Assembly (NCBI GenBank): GCA_910583895.1
Contig: CAJTYJ010000027.1
Location: 1 to 47,706 of the forward strand
DNA length: 47,706 nt
DNA from: an uncultured Lachnospiraceae bacterium
GTDB taxonomy: Bacteria; Bacillota; Clostridia; Lachnospirales; Lachnospiraceae
Direction: 5' to 3'
Below are positions 1 to 7,903 of this stretch, piece by piece. The number at the start of each line of letters is the position of its first letter. Position 1 is the stretch's first letter. The notes beneath the pieces were generated by a model. The model saw only the letters and a program-made list of their open reading frames with translations. It did not search any database and was not told the DNA's origin. The position numbers and the translations under genes were made by a program.

Positions 1-164
1 GCCGGGCTTCACAGATCCTATGTATCTCCACCGCTCTGAATAAGAGAAAACTTCGTTATGGGCTTTTTCTTTTTTTACCATACATCCGACAGCGGAAAAA
101 GTCAAGGGTTTCGAATCATTTTATAGGGTTTTACAAAAAGTTTATAAATATCTTTGCTCACATG

Positions 165-173
165 TGTTATAAT
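165..173 (+). promoter_or_regulatory. Extended -10 promoter of the two-component operon
   Basis: TGTTATAAT is an exact TGn extended -10 element with the hexamer TATAAT at 168-173. No strong -35 is seen 17 nt upstream, which is usual for extended -10 promoters. The only upstream ATG in frame with the kinase (162) overlaps this element, so it cannot be in the transcript, which decides the start of the next gene. Confidence 0.7.
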
Positions 174-203
174 TCCAATAGTGAAAAGACGGAGGAAAAA
201 GCG

Positions 204-1295
204 TTGAATCTAAAGACAAAGCTCATCATCACATTCGGCATTGTCATTGCGGTTCCGTTGTTTTTGATCAGTGTGGTATTTGCCGGGTTTATGAGTCTGC
301 AGCCTGTGGAGGTGGCCACGCCCCAGACCAGAGAATTTTTAGGAGAGATGCTGATCTCCGTAATCCTTATCATGGCCATGACCAGCAGTTTTCTGATCGT
401 ATGGATCTACCGGAGCATCTTAAATCCCATCGAGACCTTGAAAAAAGCCACCCGCAATATCCGGGACGGCAACCTGGACTTTGAAGTGGATATCGAAGAC
501 AACGACGAAATCGGAGAACTTTGTGCAGATTTCGAGGAGATGCGGATCCGGCTCAAAGAGTCCACGGAGGAAAAGGTGGTTTTTGACAGCCAGAACAAAG
601 AACTGATCAGCAACATCTCCCACGACCTCAAGACGCCGATTACCGCCATCAAAGGATATGTCGAAGGGCTTTTGGACGGTGTGGCCGACACCCCGGAAAA
701 GCAGGTCAAGTACCTTCGGACCATCTACAACAAAGCCAACGACATGGACCGTCTGATCAATGAGCTGACTTTCTATTCCAAGATCGACACCAACCGCATT
801 CCCTATACTTTCAGTAAGATTAATGTTCGTGAATATTTTGACGACTGTGTGGAAGACATCGGGCTGGAACTTGGGCAGCAGCAGATCGAGCTGACCTACG
901 AAAATCAGGTCACATACGATGTGCTGGTCATCGCAGACGCCGAGCAGATGAAGCGGGTAATCAATAACATTGTGGGAAATTCCATCAAATATATGGATAA
1001 GCAAGAACGTTTTATCCATATCCGGGTGCTGGATGTGGGTGATTTTATCCAAGTGGAAATTGAGGACAACGGGCGGGGCATCGCCACCAAAGATCTGCCT
1101 TACATCTTTGACCGTTTCTTCCGGACCGACACTTCCCGAAATTCCTCCAAAGGAGGCAGCGGCATCGGTCTTTCCATCGTCCACAAGATTATGGAAGACC
1201 ACGGCGGAAAGGTGTGGGTAACCAGCAAAGAAGAAGCAGGAACAACCATGTATTTTGTACTCAGAAAATATCAGGAGGTGCCAGTAAGTGAGTAA
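204..1295 (+). CDS. Membrane sensor histidine kinase with HAMP domain
   Basis: This is the signal-sensing half of a two-component system; it should autophosphorylate on histidine and pass phosphate to the regulator encoded next. The start chosen is TTG at 204, because GGAGG at 191-195 lies 8 nt upstream and the longer ATG start at 162 overlaps the promoter. The 363-residue protein has two membrane segments (about 6-29 and 48-70) with only a short loop between them, then a HAMP linker. The HisKA site is SHDLKTP (His about 140), followed by the N box NIVGNSIKY and the G boxes DNGRGI and GSGIGLS of the ATPase domain. With so little outside the membrane it probably senses an envelope or membrane signal. 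It overlaps the regulator gene by 8 nt. The inducing signal is unknown. Confidence 0.93.
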   Translation: MNLKTKLIITFGIVIAVPLFLISVVFAGFMSLQPVEVATPQTREFLGEMLISVILIMAMTSSFLIVWIYRSILNPIETLKKATRNIRDGNLDFEVDIEDNDEIGELCADFEEMRIRLKESTEEKVVFDSQNKELISNISHDLKTPITAIKGYVEGLLDGVADTPEKQVKYLRTIYNKANDMDRLINELTFYSKIDTNRIPYTFSKINVREYFDDCVEDIGLELGQQQIELTYENQVTYDVLVIADAEQMKRVINNIVGNSIKYMDKQERFIHIRVLDVGDFIQVEIEDNGRGIATKDLPYIFDRFFRTDTSRNSSKGGSGIGLSIVHKIMEDHGGKVWVTSKEEAGTTMYFVLRKYQEVPVSE

Positions 1296-1977
1296 GATTT
1301 TGATTATTGAAGACGAAGAGGCCATTGCTGATCTGGAAAAGGATTATCTGGAGCTTAGCGGCTTCAAAGTGGAGATCGAAGAACGCGGCGATATCGGGCT
1401 TACAAGGGCTCTGAAAGAAGAATTTGATCTGATCATCCTTGATCTGATGCTTCCGGGCATCGACGGTTTTGAGATCTGCCGGCAAATCCGGGAAGAGAAA
1501 AATATCCCGGTCATCATGGTCTCCGCCAAAAAGGATGATATCGACAAGATCCGTGGACTTGGGCTGGGCGCCGATGACTATATGACCAAGCCATTCAGTC
1601 CAAGTGAGCTGGTTGCCCGTGTCAAAGCCCATATGGCCCGTTATGAGCGCCTGGTGGGCAGCGGCATCCAGGAAAATGAGATCGTCGAAATCCGGGGCAT
1701 CAAGATCGACAAGACCGCCCGGAGAGTATGGATCAACGGAGAAGAAAAAGCGTTTACCTCCAAAGAATTTGATCTGCTTACGTTCCTTGCCCAGAATCCC
1801 AACCACGTATACACAAAGGAAGAGCTTTTCAGCAAAATCTGGGACATGGAATCCATCGGTGACATCGCCACCGTCACCGTACACATCAAAAAAATTCGTG
1901 AAAAGATCGAATTTAACACCGCAAAACCCCAGTATATTGAGACGATCTGGGGTGTTGGATATCGTTTTAAAGTATAG
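1288..1977 (+). CDS. OmpR/PhoB-family response regulator
   Basis: This is the DNA-binding partner of the upstream kinase. The 229-residue protein has a receiver domain with the acidic pair EDE at 8-10, the phospho-acceptor Asp at about 52 (LDLMLPGIDG) and the conserved Lys at about 101 (TKPF). A C-terminal winged-helix domain of OmpR type follows (SKEFDLLTFL, then VTVHIKKIREKI and WGVGYRF). It starts at GTG 1288 within the kinase 3' end, with AGGAGGTG at 1273-1280, so the two are translationally coupled. An intrinsic terminator follows directly. Target genes cannot be told from the sequence. Confidence 0.95.
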   Translation: MSKILIIEDEEAIADLEKDYLELSGFKVEIEERGDIGLTRALKEEFDLIILDLMLPGIDGFEICRQIREEKNIPVIMVSAKKDDIDKIRGLGLGADDYMTKPFSPSELVARVKAHMARYERLVGSGIQENEIVEIRGIKIDKTARRVWINGEEKAFTSKEFDLLTFLAQNPNHVYTKEELFSKIWDMESIGDIATVTVHIKKIREKIEFNTAKPQYIETIWGVGYRFKV

Positions 1978-1986
1978 AAAATGGGG

Positions 1987-2013
1987 GCTGCAGAACATGC
2001 AGCTTCTTTTTTT
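1987..2013 (+). terminator. Intrinsic terminator of the two-component operon
   Basis: The 6-bp stem GCTGCA/TGCAGC (1987-1992 and 1998-2003) has a 5-nt loop and is followed by a T-rich tract. It lies 10 nt after the response-regulator stop codon. Confidence 0.75.
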
Positions 2014-2081
2014 GACAAAATATGCGCCAATCTCTTTCTTCCGCATATACTGATACCAGAAAACAGAGGAGGAGGGATGGA

Positions 2082-2471
2082 TTGAAGCGAAGCTATGAAC
2101 AGATCAAAAGATACTTAAAAGAAGTCAGAGCCGCCATACAGGCAGACCGATGCCGGATCGAGCAGAGCGGCAGACGCCCGGCAAATCAGGAACTGTGCAA
2201 GAACTACGTGATAGATGAAGCCGGTATCCGCAGGATTCTGCTTGCTTTGACACCGGAAGATTTCTGCAAAGTCCTCCACAACCAGCACAAAGGTTTTGAG
2301 CAGGAACTGCTCTATGTATTTGGAAAAGAAGCCGAACTTATCCCCCGTTTTGGTACCGGAAAAGAAGCCGTGGCTCTGTATATAAAAATCAACAAATTAA
2401 ACGACCAGTTCGTCATCATTGTATCGTTTCATAAGCAGACATATCCTCTTGCATACGCCTTTAAACCATAA
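2082..2471 (+). CDS. MqsR-family toxin (putative mRNA interferase)
   Basis: This is likely the toxin of a type II toxin-antitoxin pair. The protein (129 residues from TTG 2082, with AGGAGGAGGG at 2067-2076) resembles E. coli MqsR in its second half. LLALTPEDFCKVL corresponds to the MqsR helix GLSESDFYKSM, and YIKINKLNDQFVIIVSF corresponds to the last strands YLKITVIHDVLIVSF. In MqsR this fold is a RelE-like ribonuclease cleaving mRNA at GCU; whether the specificity is kept is unknown, and the residue after the final SF is His where E. coli has Lys. The N-terminal 40 residues are longer and more charged than in E. coli. The toxin-first order is the one used by mqsRA. A longer frame from ATG 2022 exists but lacks a ribosome binding site. 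The assignment comes from reading motifs, not from a search. Confidence 0.6.
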   Translation: MKRSYEQIKRYLKEVRAAIQADRCRIEQSGRRPANQELCKNYVIDEAGIRRILLALTPEDFCKVLHNQHKGFEQELLYVFGKEAELIPRFGTGKEAVALYIKINKLNDQFVIIVSFHKQTYPLAYAFKP

Positions 2472-2501
2472 AACAGCGCAGCTTTATAAAGGAGTGAATA
2501 C

Positions 2502-2912
2502 ATGGCAAAAGAAGGAAAAATGGAATTTTGTACCGCATGCAGAAAGCCAACCGCATACCATCTGCAGCAAACATGGGAAAAGGAACGAATCTGCAACAAA
2601 GAATATACCTTCCGCTTCACAACTGCCTTCTGCACAGAATGCAGAAAAAAGATGCATATTCCTGGTCTGATTGACCGAAATAACCAGGAACGGGATGAAC
2701 AGTACCGCCGGATGGAGCGGCTCATCTCCGTGGAAGAGATTCAAAAGCTTTTAAATCTTTGTCTTATGGGCCCGGATGCCCTGTCTGCAGCCCTCGGTTT
2801 TGACCGGCAGGCCATCGGCTGCTACTTACAGGGCCAGATGCCCTCCCGGGAACACTCGGACATCATGAGGCGGGCACTGGCACAAAAAGAACATCAGCAG
2901 GCAGCCTTCTAA
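2502..2912 (+). CDS. MqsA-like antitoxin: zinc-ribbon plus HTH
   Basis: This is the probable antitoxin and operon repressor for the preceding toxin gene. The 136-residue protein starts with a two-CxxC zinc site (CTAC near residue 10 and CTEC near 46), as in the MqsA/YgiT zinc domain, followed by a charged linker. A C-terminal helix-turn-helix follows (ISVEEIQKLL ... LSAALGFDRQAIGCYLQGQ), matching the position and style of the Xre-like MqsA DNA-binding half, including the turn before a YxxG-type recognition helix. AAAGGAG precedes the ATG by 7 nt, and the gene begins 30 nt after the toxin. It converges with murA, with only 12 nt between stops. The pairing of zinc ribbon, HTH and MqsR-like partner supports the call more than either gene alone. 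Confidence 0.65.
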   Translation: MAKEGKMEFCTACRKPTAYHLQQTWEKERICNKEYTFRFTTAFCTECRKKMHIPGLIDRNNQERDEQYRRMERLISVEEIQKLLNLCLMGPDALSAALGFDRQAIGCYLQGQMPSREHSDIMRRALAQKEHQQAAF

Positions 2913-2924
2913 CATGCAGCTTCT

Positions 2925-4217
2925 TTATCCTACCTTCAGGCGGAATTTCTGGATCTCCTTCTCGCTGGCTACTTTTTCAATCCTCGCACCAAGACCCTGA
3001 AATTTTTTATCCAGGTTCTCATAGCCGCGCTCGATAAAGTAGATATCATCCACAATGGTAATTCCCTCAGCCGCCAGTCCGGCAATCACAAGTGCTGCTC
3101 CTGCCCGCAGATCCGGCGCACTGACCCTGGCCCCGGTAAACTTCTCCACACCGCTGATCACAGCCACATTGCCTTCTACCTTTACCGAAGCGCCCATGCG
3201 CGCCAGCTCGTCCACATAGCGGAAACGATTCTCAAAAATACTTTCTGTCACGATACTGGTCCCCTCCGCCACGGCCAGAGACACCGCAATCTGAGGCTGC
3301 ATATCCGTGGGAAAACCTGGGTAGGGCATCGTCTTTACATGGGTACCGGTCAGCTTTTCCGGCGCAATTACCCGCACTGCATCGTCGTACTCATGGACTT
3401 CACAGCCAAGCTCCATAAGCTTTGATGTGGTAGCCTCTAAATGCTTGGGAATCACGTTGTGAAGCACGATATCTCCGCCGGTCACTGCTGCCGCGAACAT
3501 AAAAGTGCCCGCCTCAATCTGATCCGGTATGATGGAATACTCCGTCCGATGCAGGGATTTGACCCCGCGAATCCTGATCACATCGGTACCCGCACCTTTG
3601 ATGCTGGCTCCCATACTGTTCAGAAAGTTTGCCACGTCAACCACATGGGGTTCTTTCGCCGCATTCTCAATGGTAGTGCTGCCGTCCGCCAAAGCTGCAG
3701 CCATCATGATATTGATCGTCGCTCCCACGCTGACCATATCCAGAAAGATATGAGCTCCCCGGAGCTTCTCCGCTTCCGCGATGATAAAGCCATGTTCAAT
3801 CTTTGTCTTTGCACCCATGGCTTTGAAACCCTTCAGATGCTGGTCAATGGGACGGCTCCCGATGTTGCAGCCTCCCGGAAGCGGCACCTGCGCTTTTTTA
3901 TATTTGCCAAGGAGTGCACCAAGAAGATAATAGGAGGCCCGGATCTTCTTCATACTCTCGCTCTCCACGATAAAGTTTTCCACACCAGAACCATTGACCG
4001 TCACTCCATGACGATCCACCCGGTCAATTCTGGCGCCGATTCTCTCCATAGCCTCCAAAAGTGCATTGATATCCCGGACATCCGGAAGATTGTCTATATA
4101 TACTGTCTCATCTGTCATAGTCGCAGCGGCAAGAATTGCAAGAGCCGCATTCTTTGCACCGCCAATTTCCACGTCACCGTTCAGCGGAATTCCACCCTTA
4201 ATTATATACTGTTCCAC
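2925..4217 (-). CDS. murA: UDP-N-acetylglucosamine 1-carboxyvinyltransferase
   Basis: MurA catalyses the first committed step of peptidoglycan synthesis, moving enolpyruvate from phosphoenolpyruvate to UDP-GlcNAc in the cytosol. The 430-residue length is typical. The N-terminus has the GGAKNAAL motif; the fosfomycin-sensitive catalytic Cys is in GGCNIGSRPID (about residue 117), and the substrate-binding TDMQPQ is present. The C-terminus has the usual DLRAGAALV and YENL elements. The start is GTG (4215-4217) with GAGGTGT upstream. It has its own promoter and a 175-nt leader with a small hairpin. Firmicutes often carry two MurA paralogues; this may be either one. Confidence 0.97.
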   Translation of the reverse strand: MEQYIIKGGIPLNGDVEIGGAKNAALAILAAATMTDETVYIDNLPDVRDINALLEAMERIGARIDRVDRHGVTVNGSGVENFIVESESMKKIRASYYLLGALLGKYKKAQVPLPGGCNIGSRPIDQHLKGFKAMGAKTKIEHGFIIAEAEKLRGAHIFLDMVSVGATINIMMAAALADGSTTIENAAKEPHVVDVANFLNSMGASIKGAGTDVIRIRGVKSLHRTEYSIIPDQIEAGTFMFAAAVTGGDIVLHNVIPKHLEATTSKLMELGCEVHEYDDAVRVIAPEKLTGTHVKTMPYPGFPTDMQPQIAVSLAVAEGTSIVTESIFENRFRYVDELARMGASVKVEGNVAVISGVEKFTGARVSAPDLRAGAALVIAGLAAEGITIVDDIYFIERGYENLDKKFQGLGARIEKVASEKEIQKFRLKVG

Positions 4218-4264
4218 GATTACACCTCATCGCTTTGTTCCGATTTATTTTCTATGTAAAGCTT

Positions 4265-4279
4265 GCACCGAATCGGTGC
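4265..4279 (-). other. Small hairpin in the murA leader
   Basis: GCACCG-AAT-CGGTGC forms a 6-bp stem about 50 nt before the murA start. No T-tract follows in the murA direction, so it is more likely an mRNA structural element than a terminator. The rest of the 4218-4561 gap holds the two divergent promoters and nothing else recognisable. Confidence 0.35.
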
Positions 4280-4399
4280 TTCTTATTCGTCGTTTTCTCA
4301 AGTGCCTGCTGAATATATTTTCCAGAAAAAAGGGAAGCATATCCAGCTAAATGGCAGGTTATTCATCTATATTCAAAGTTACAACTGCATATCTTAGTT

Positions 4400-4428
4400 A
4401 TTATATATTAAGGCCATAGAAAAATCAA
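4400..4428 (-). promoter_or_regulatory. Probable promoter of murA
   Basis: On the minus strand TTGATT (4423-4428) and TATAAT (4400-4405) are separated by 17 nt, a good vegetative sigma arrangement. It would give a leader of about 175 nt. Confidence 0.6.
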
Positions 4429-4499
4429 TCAACACATTGTCAAAAAAAGGCTTAATTTTAAAAGAATCCAAATACAGATTTTATAATTTCTCAAAAAAG

Positions 4500-4528
4500 T
4501 TGCAAACCGCCTGCCGCCCGGGTAAAAT
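4500..4528 (+). promoter_or_regulatory. Promoter of the Gfo/Idh/MocA gene
   Basis: TTGCAA (4500-4505), a 17-nt spacer and TAAAAT (4523-4528) precede the gene by about 34 nt, with GGAGG at 4551-4555. Confidence 0.7.
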
Positions 4529-4561
4529 AGTAGGAAAATAAAGAAAAACGGAGGAGAAGAG

Positions 4562-5542
4562 ATGAAAGCAGGCATCGCAGGTGCGGGGATGATTGTCCCC
4601 ACTTTTATGGAGGCTTCAAGACTCATCCCGGAACTGGAAGTGAAGGCAATCTGCGGCACAGAACGTTCAAAAGAAAAGCTTGAAAAGCTGGCCTTTGAAC
4701 AGCAGATCAAAGAGGTGTACTGTAATTATGAAGAGATGCTCACGGACCGGAGGCTGGATGTCATCTATGTGGCTGTACCCAATCATCTCCACGCATCTTT
4801 CGTACAAAAAGCACTCCTGGCAGGCAAATCGGTTATCTGTGAAAAACCTTTTTGCTCAAATTTCAAGCAGGCCGAAGCACTCGCCTCCCTTGCACTGGAA
4901 AAAGGTGTCTATCTTTTTGAAGCAATCACCAATCAATATTTTCCCAACTACCAGAAGCTCAAAGAACTGCTCCCGGATCTTGGCGCCATCAAAATTGTGG
5001 AAATCAACTATTCCCAGTATTCCAGCCGCTATGACGCATTTTTAAAAGGAGAAATTCTCCCTGTCTTTGATCCGATGAAAAGCGGCGGGGCACTTATGGA
5101 TCTGAACGTCTACAACATCCACTTTATAGCAGGACTTTTTGGCGAACCTCTTGAAGTCCGCTACTTTGCCAATGTGGCCCAGGGGATCGATACCTCCGGC
5201 GTACTGATCCTTCGGTATCCGGGTTTTGTGTGCAGCGCCATTGCCGCAAAAGACTGCAAAGCTCCCTGCTGTATCAACATTCAGGGAGACAAAGGCTGTA
5301 TTATAAGTGACAGTCCGTCCAACGTCTTTACCCATTTTCGATACGAAAAAAATCATGGGACTGGTCAGCTGTACGAGCTCAATGAGGTAAAAGAACGCTT
5401 TTATCATGAACTTCTGACCTTTGTACATATGGTACAGACCGGTGATCACAGCCTGCACAAAGAGCAGCTGAAGAGAAGCCTGACCGTTCAAAAGATCCTG
5501 GATGAAGCCCGCAGACAGGCAGGGATCATGATTCAGGAATAA
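4562..5542 (+). CDS. Gfo/Idh/MocA-family NAD(P)-dependent oxidoreductase
   Basis: A sugar or polyol dehydrogenase-like enzyme of 326 residues. The N-terminal Rossmann fold begins with AGIAGAGMI, continues with VAVPNHLHA, and has the family motif CEKPF (Lys of EKP near residue 98). The C-terminal alpha/beta domain carries GGALMDLNVYNIH, in which the His/Asp region contributes to catalysis in this family. The substrate cannot be read from the sequence; relatives act on myo-inositol, glucose, 1,5-anhydrofructose or dihydrodiols. It is a single-gene unit with its own promoter and a strong hairpin downstream, so context gives no further hint. Confidence 0.88.
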   Translation: MKAGIAGAGMIVPTFMEASRLIPELEVKAICGTERSKEKLEKLAFEQQIKEVYCNYEEMLTDRRLDVIYVAVPNHLHASFVQKALLAGKSVICEKPFCSNFKQAEALASLALEKGVYLFEAITNQYFPNYQKLKELLPDLGAIKIVEINYSQYSSRYDAFLKGEILPVFDPMKSGGALMDLNVYNIHFIAGLFGEPLEVRYFANVAQGIDTSGVLILRYPGFVCSAIAAKDCKAPCCINIQGDKGCIISDSPSNVFTHFRYEKNHGTGQLYELNEVKERFYHELLTFVHMVQTGDHSLHKEQLKRSLTVQKILDEARRQAGIMIQE

Positions 5543-5552
5543 TTCATACGCA

Positions 5553-5589
5553 CAGACTCCCGGTACTCTATTGAGGCACCGGGAGTCTG
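5553..5589. terminator. Bidirectional hairpin between convergent genes
   Basis: A perfect 12-bp stem (5553-5564 with 5578-5589, arm CAGACTCCCGGT) and 13-nt loop lies between the stop codons of two convergent genes. T-tracts are weak on both sides, so termination is inferred from position and stem strength. Confidence 0.65.
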
Positions 5590-5619
5590 CAGCATTTCCT
5601 ATTCATCTTTGTAACAAAA

Positions 5620-6240
5620 CTATACAACTGCTCCGTTCTTTGCATAATAGTCATCAAACAGCTTGTTGACTGCAGAATGGGTATCGCCGCAGATAGACGG
5701 AAGATCTCCTCCCCATGCTTCTCCTGCCTGCTTAAAGCCCTTCTCCACAGCCGCCTGCATCTCTTTCATCTTATCCGGATCATCCCCTGCAAGGGCATGA
5801 GCAAAATCAAAGATTCTCTGAGAAGTCTGGGATACCCCCCAGTAGCCGTCCTCGGAGATTGCCGCCTGCGCGTCTGCCTTGGTCTTCGCATCTACCGTAT
5901 AATTGCCGCTGGCCATAAAACGCCAGAAATCATTACCCTGAGACAGATTCGACGTGATGCCCTGCTTCTGGAACATCTGAGTCATCATGTTGGTAAAACG
6001 GGACATCTGATTGTTCAGATCATCCTTCAGGCTCTTAACGAGAGCGGATCTCTCGGAATCACTCATCTTCTTGGTAACTGCCGTATCCTTACTGAACTCC
6101 GCCTGGTCCACATCCTTCTTGACGGCACTTGCGGAAGCCTCTTCCTTTGTGTCCGCTACCGGCGCAGTCACGGTATTTGCGCTCTGTACATTTTGCGTAT
6201 ACTGCCGAATGGCAGTATCCTGATTCACATTAACCTGCAT
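5620..6240 (-). CDS. Conserved hypothetical protein, possible SigD regulon member
   Basis: I do not recognise a named family for this 206-residue protein. There is no signal peptide or membrane segment. The first 75 residues are low-complexity, rich in Val, Thr, Ala, Ser and Lys, and look disordered. A helical region follows (SERSALVKSLKDDLNNQMSR). The C-terminal half is compact, with aromatic motifs FWRFM, EDGYWGV and QRIFDFAHAL, then a Lys/Glu-rich helix. GGAGGAGG precedes the ATG. The upstream region has a near-consensus SigD -10, which in Bacillus and Clostridia marks flagellar, chemotaxis and autolysin genes. No flagellar gene is in the window, so a motility link is only a hint. Confidence 0.75.
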   Translation of the reverse strand: MQVNVNQDTAIRQYTQNVQSANTVTAPVADTKEEASASAVKKDVDQAEFSKDTAVTKKMSDSERSALVKSLKDDLNNQMSRFTNMMTQMFQKQGITSNLSQGNDFWRFMASGNYTVDAKTKADAQAAISEDGYWGVSQTSQRIFDFAHALAGDDPDKMKEMQAAVEKGFKQAGEAWGGDLPSICGDTHSAVNKLFDDYYAKNGAVV

Positions 6241-6286
6241 ACTTAACCTCCTCCTTATGTGGTCTTAAAAGTTTTCTTTAGGTAAT

Positions 6287-6313
6287 ATATCGGCACTTTC
6301 TGGAAAAAGTAAA
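6287..6313 (-). promoter_or_regulatory. SigD (sigma-28)-like promoter
   Basis: Reading on the minus strand, TTTA (6310-6313), a 15-nt spacer and GCCGATAT (6287-6294) match the Bacillus SigD consensus TAAA-N15-GCCGATAT at all eight -10 positions and at the spacing. The -35 matches only partly. Confidence 0.5.
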
Positions 6314-6315
6314 GA

Positions 6316-6338
6316 GCTGCCGCATATTTTACGGCAGC
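6316..6338 (-). terminator. Terminator of the corrinoid-protein operon
   Basis: GCTGCCG/CGGCAGC arms (6316-6322 and 6332-6338) form a 7-bp stem 15 nt after the corrinoid-protein stop. On the minus strand a T/C-rich stretch follows. The stem overlaps the region just upstream of the SigD-like promoter. Confidence 0.6.
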
Positions 6339-6353
6339 CCTTTTCAGGGATTC

Positions 6354-6989
6354 TTATGCCACCAGTTCCTTCGCTCTTTGTGCACAGGAAGCAGCATCTT
6401 CTGTATATGCATCTGCCCCGATCTCATCTGCAAATGCCTGTGTGATCGGCGCTCCGCCTACCATGATCTTAATGTTGGAGCGGAACGGTGCTCCGTTTAA
6501 CAGGGTAACCGTATCCTTCAGAGACGGCATGGTGGTGGTCAGAAGTGCGGAACAGCAGACGATCTTCACATCCGGATTTGCCTCCACTGCCTCAACAAAT
6601 TTCTCTTTTGCCACATCCACGCCCAGATCGATGACCTCAAAGCCTGCGGACTCTAACATCATGGACACCAGATTCTTACCGATGTCATGCAGATCGCCTG
6701 CCACGGTGCCGATGACAACTTTGCCTGCTGCGCCTGCCACACCGGATGCCAGATGGGGCTTCAATACCTCAACGCCCTTTTTCATAGCCCGTGCAGCCAC
6801 CAGCATCTCCGGTACGAAGATCTCGCCGGATTTGAACTTTGCACCTACTTCGTCCATAGCCGAAATCATACCCTTGTTCAGGATATCGGTGGGATCACAT
6901 CCCGCATCCAGTGCCTCCTGAACCGCTGCTGCGATCAGTTTTGCCTTGCCTTTTGCTACTAATTCATGTACTTCCTGAATTCCTGCCAT
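6354..6989 (-). CDS. Corrinoid (B12-binding) methyl-carrier protein
   Basis: This protein carries the methyl group on a cobalamin-type cofactor between a substrate methyltransferase and tetrahydrofolate. It has 211 residues: an N-terminal helical cap domain of the methionine-synthase B12-binding type (about 1-85), then a Rossmann-like cobalamin domain. The latter has the base-off motif DLHDIGKNLV (Asp 99, lower-ligand His 101, Gly 104) and the downstream GGAPIT. Size and layout match MtaC/MtbC/MttC-like and O-demethylase corrinoid proteins. It lies 71 nt downstream of the methyltetrahydrofolate methyltransferase gene in one transcript. GGAGG precedes the ATG. The substrate is set by the methyltransferase partner, not by this protein. 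Confidence 0.95.
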   Translation of the reverse strand: MAGIQEVHELVAKGKAKLIAAAVQEALDAGCDPTDILNKGMISAMDEVGAKFKSGEIFVPEMLVAARAMKKGVEVLKPHLASGVAGAAGKVVIGTVAGDLHDIGKNLVSMMLESAGFEVIDLGVDVAKEKFVEAVEANPDVKIVCCSALLTTTMPSLKDTVTLLNGAPFRSNIKIMVGGAPITQAFADEIGADAYTEDAASCAQRAKELVA

Positions 6990-7060
6990 TGTTCCTGTCC
7001 TCCATTTTTTTATTTTCTTTCAGATACATGCCATCCTCTCGTCCGGCACAGATTGAACGA

Positions 7061-7867
7061 TCATGATTTCTTCGGTCCGAAGATTCCTTCCCGATAAGCG
7101 CTGATGTATTCCATACAGTAATCATCCTGTCCAAGAAGCGCTTCCGTCGCATAGATTACACCCATCATGTCCCGGTTGGTGGGATCCAGGATCGCACTGT
7201 CCAGACCTGCGTTCATGGCCAGTACCGTAAAGCCCAGATTGATCATCTTCCTTACCGGGAGATTAAAAGAAATGTTGCTGACTGCAGCCGTAATGTGGAT
7301 ATCCGGATATTGGGCCCGGATGGTGCTGATTACCTCCACATTCATGGCGATGCCGTCTTCCGACGTACAGAGCATCTCCACCAGCGGATCGATGTGCAGA
7401 CGGTTCGGTGCAATGCCATACTCTTTTGCCTTGGCAATGATGTAATCAAATACTTTCAGACGGTCCGCTGCGCATTTGGGAATTCCGCTGTCATCAGACA
7501 GAAGACAGATGACTTCCCATTTGGTATCTGCAATCAGAGGGAACAGCTTATCCACTTTACCGCCCTCACCGGACACCGAATTGATCAGGCCCGGTCTCTT
7601 GCAATACGGAAATACCTGTGCAATCACGTCTGCGCTGGGGCTGTCCACTGCGATGGGAAGATCGCTGACCTCCTGGATGCAGTCGATCATCCACTTTAAG
7701 GTCTCCACTTCCTCTGCTTCCGGTACTGATGCACAGCAGTCCAGAAAAGTGGCCCCTGCCTCCGTCTGGATTCTCGCCCGCTCCTTGATGAACTCTGCAT
7801 CCCGCTTTGCGATGGCCTCCGCCACCGCCGGAATCGAGCCGTTGATTTTTTCACCGATAATAATCAT
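7061..7867 (-). CDS. Methyltetrahydrofolate:corrinoid methyltransferase
   Basis: A TIM-barrel pterin-binding protein (268 residues) that should move a methyl group from the adjacent corrinoid protein to tetrahydrofolate, or the reverse. Family signatures are IIIGEKING at the N-terminus, GATFLDCCAS, PIAVDSPSA, LINSVSGEGGK and HIDPLVEML, as in AcsE/MtgA-type enzymes and the second methyltransferase of acetogenic O-demethylases. The start ATG has AGGAGG 8 nt upstream. It is the first gene of a two-gene operon with the corrinoid protein, preceded by a leader with a 10-bp closing stem. The methyl group would then enter the Wood-Ljungdahl or folate C1 pool. Confidence 0.93.
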   Translation of the reverse strand: MIIIGEKINGSIPAVAEAIAKRDAEFIKERARIQTEAGATFLDCCASVPEAEEVETLKWMIDCIQEVSDLPIAVDSPSADVIAQVFPYCKRPGLINSVSGEGGKVDKLFPLIADTKWEVICLLSDDSGIPKCAADRLKVFDYIIAKAKEYGIAPNRLHIDPLVEMLCTSEDGIAMNVEVISTIRAQYPDIHITAAVSNISFNLPVRKMINLGFTVLAMNAGLDSAILDPTNRDMMGVIYATEALLGQDDYCMEYISAYREGIFGPKKS

Positions 7868-7903
7868 TTTTGTTCCTCCTGATTAAAATTTCGCATCGTT
7901 CCT

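Noticed and set aside
162..203. Longer start of the histidine kinase at ATG 162
   Set aside because: The ATG overlaps the -10 promoter element; TTG 204 has a good GGAGG site.
420..1325. Long antisense frame over the histidine kinase
   Set aside because: It is a shadow of a real gene; similar long antisense frames over rdrB, GH43 and others were left out for the same reason.
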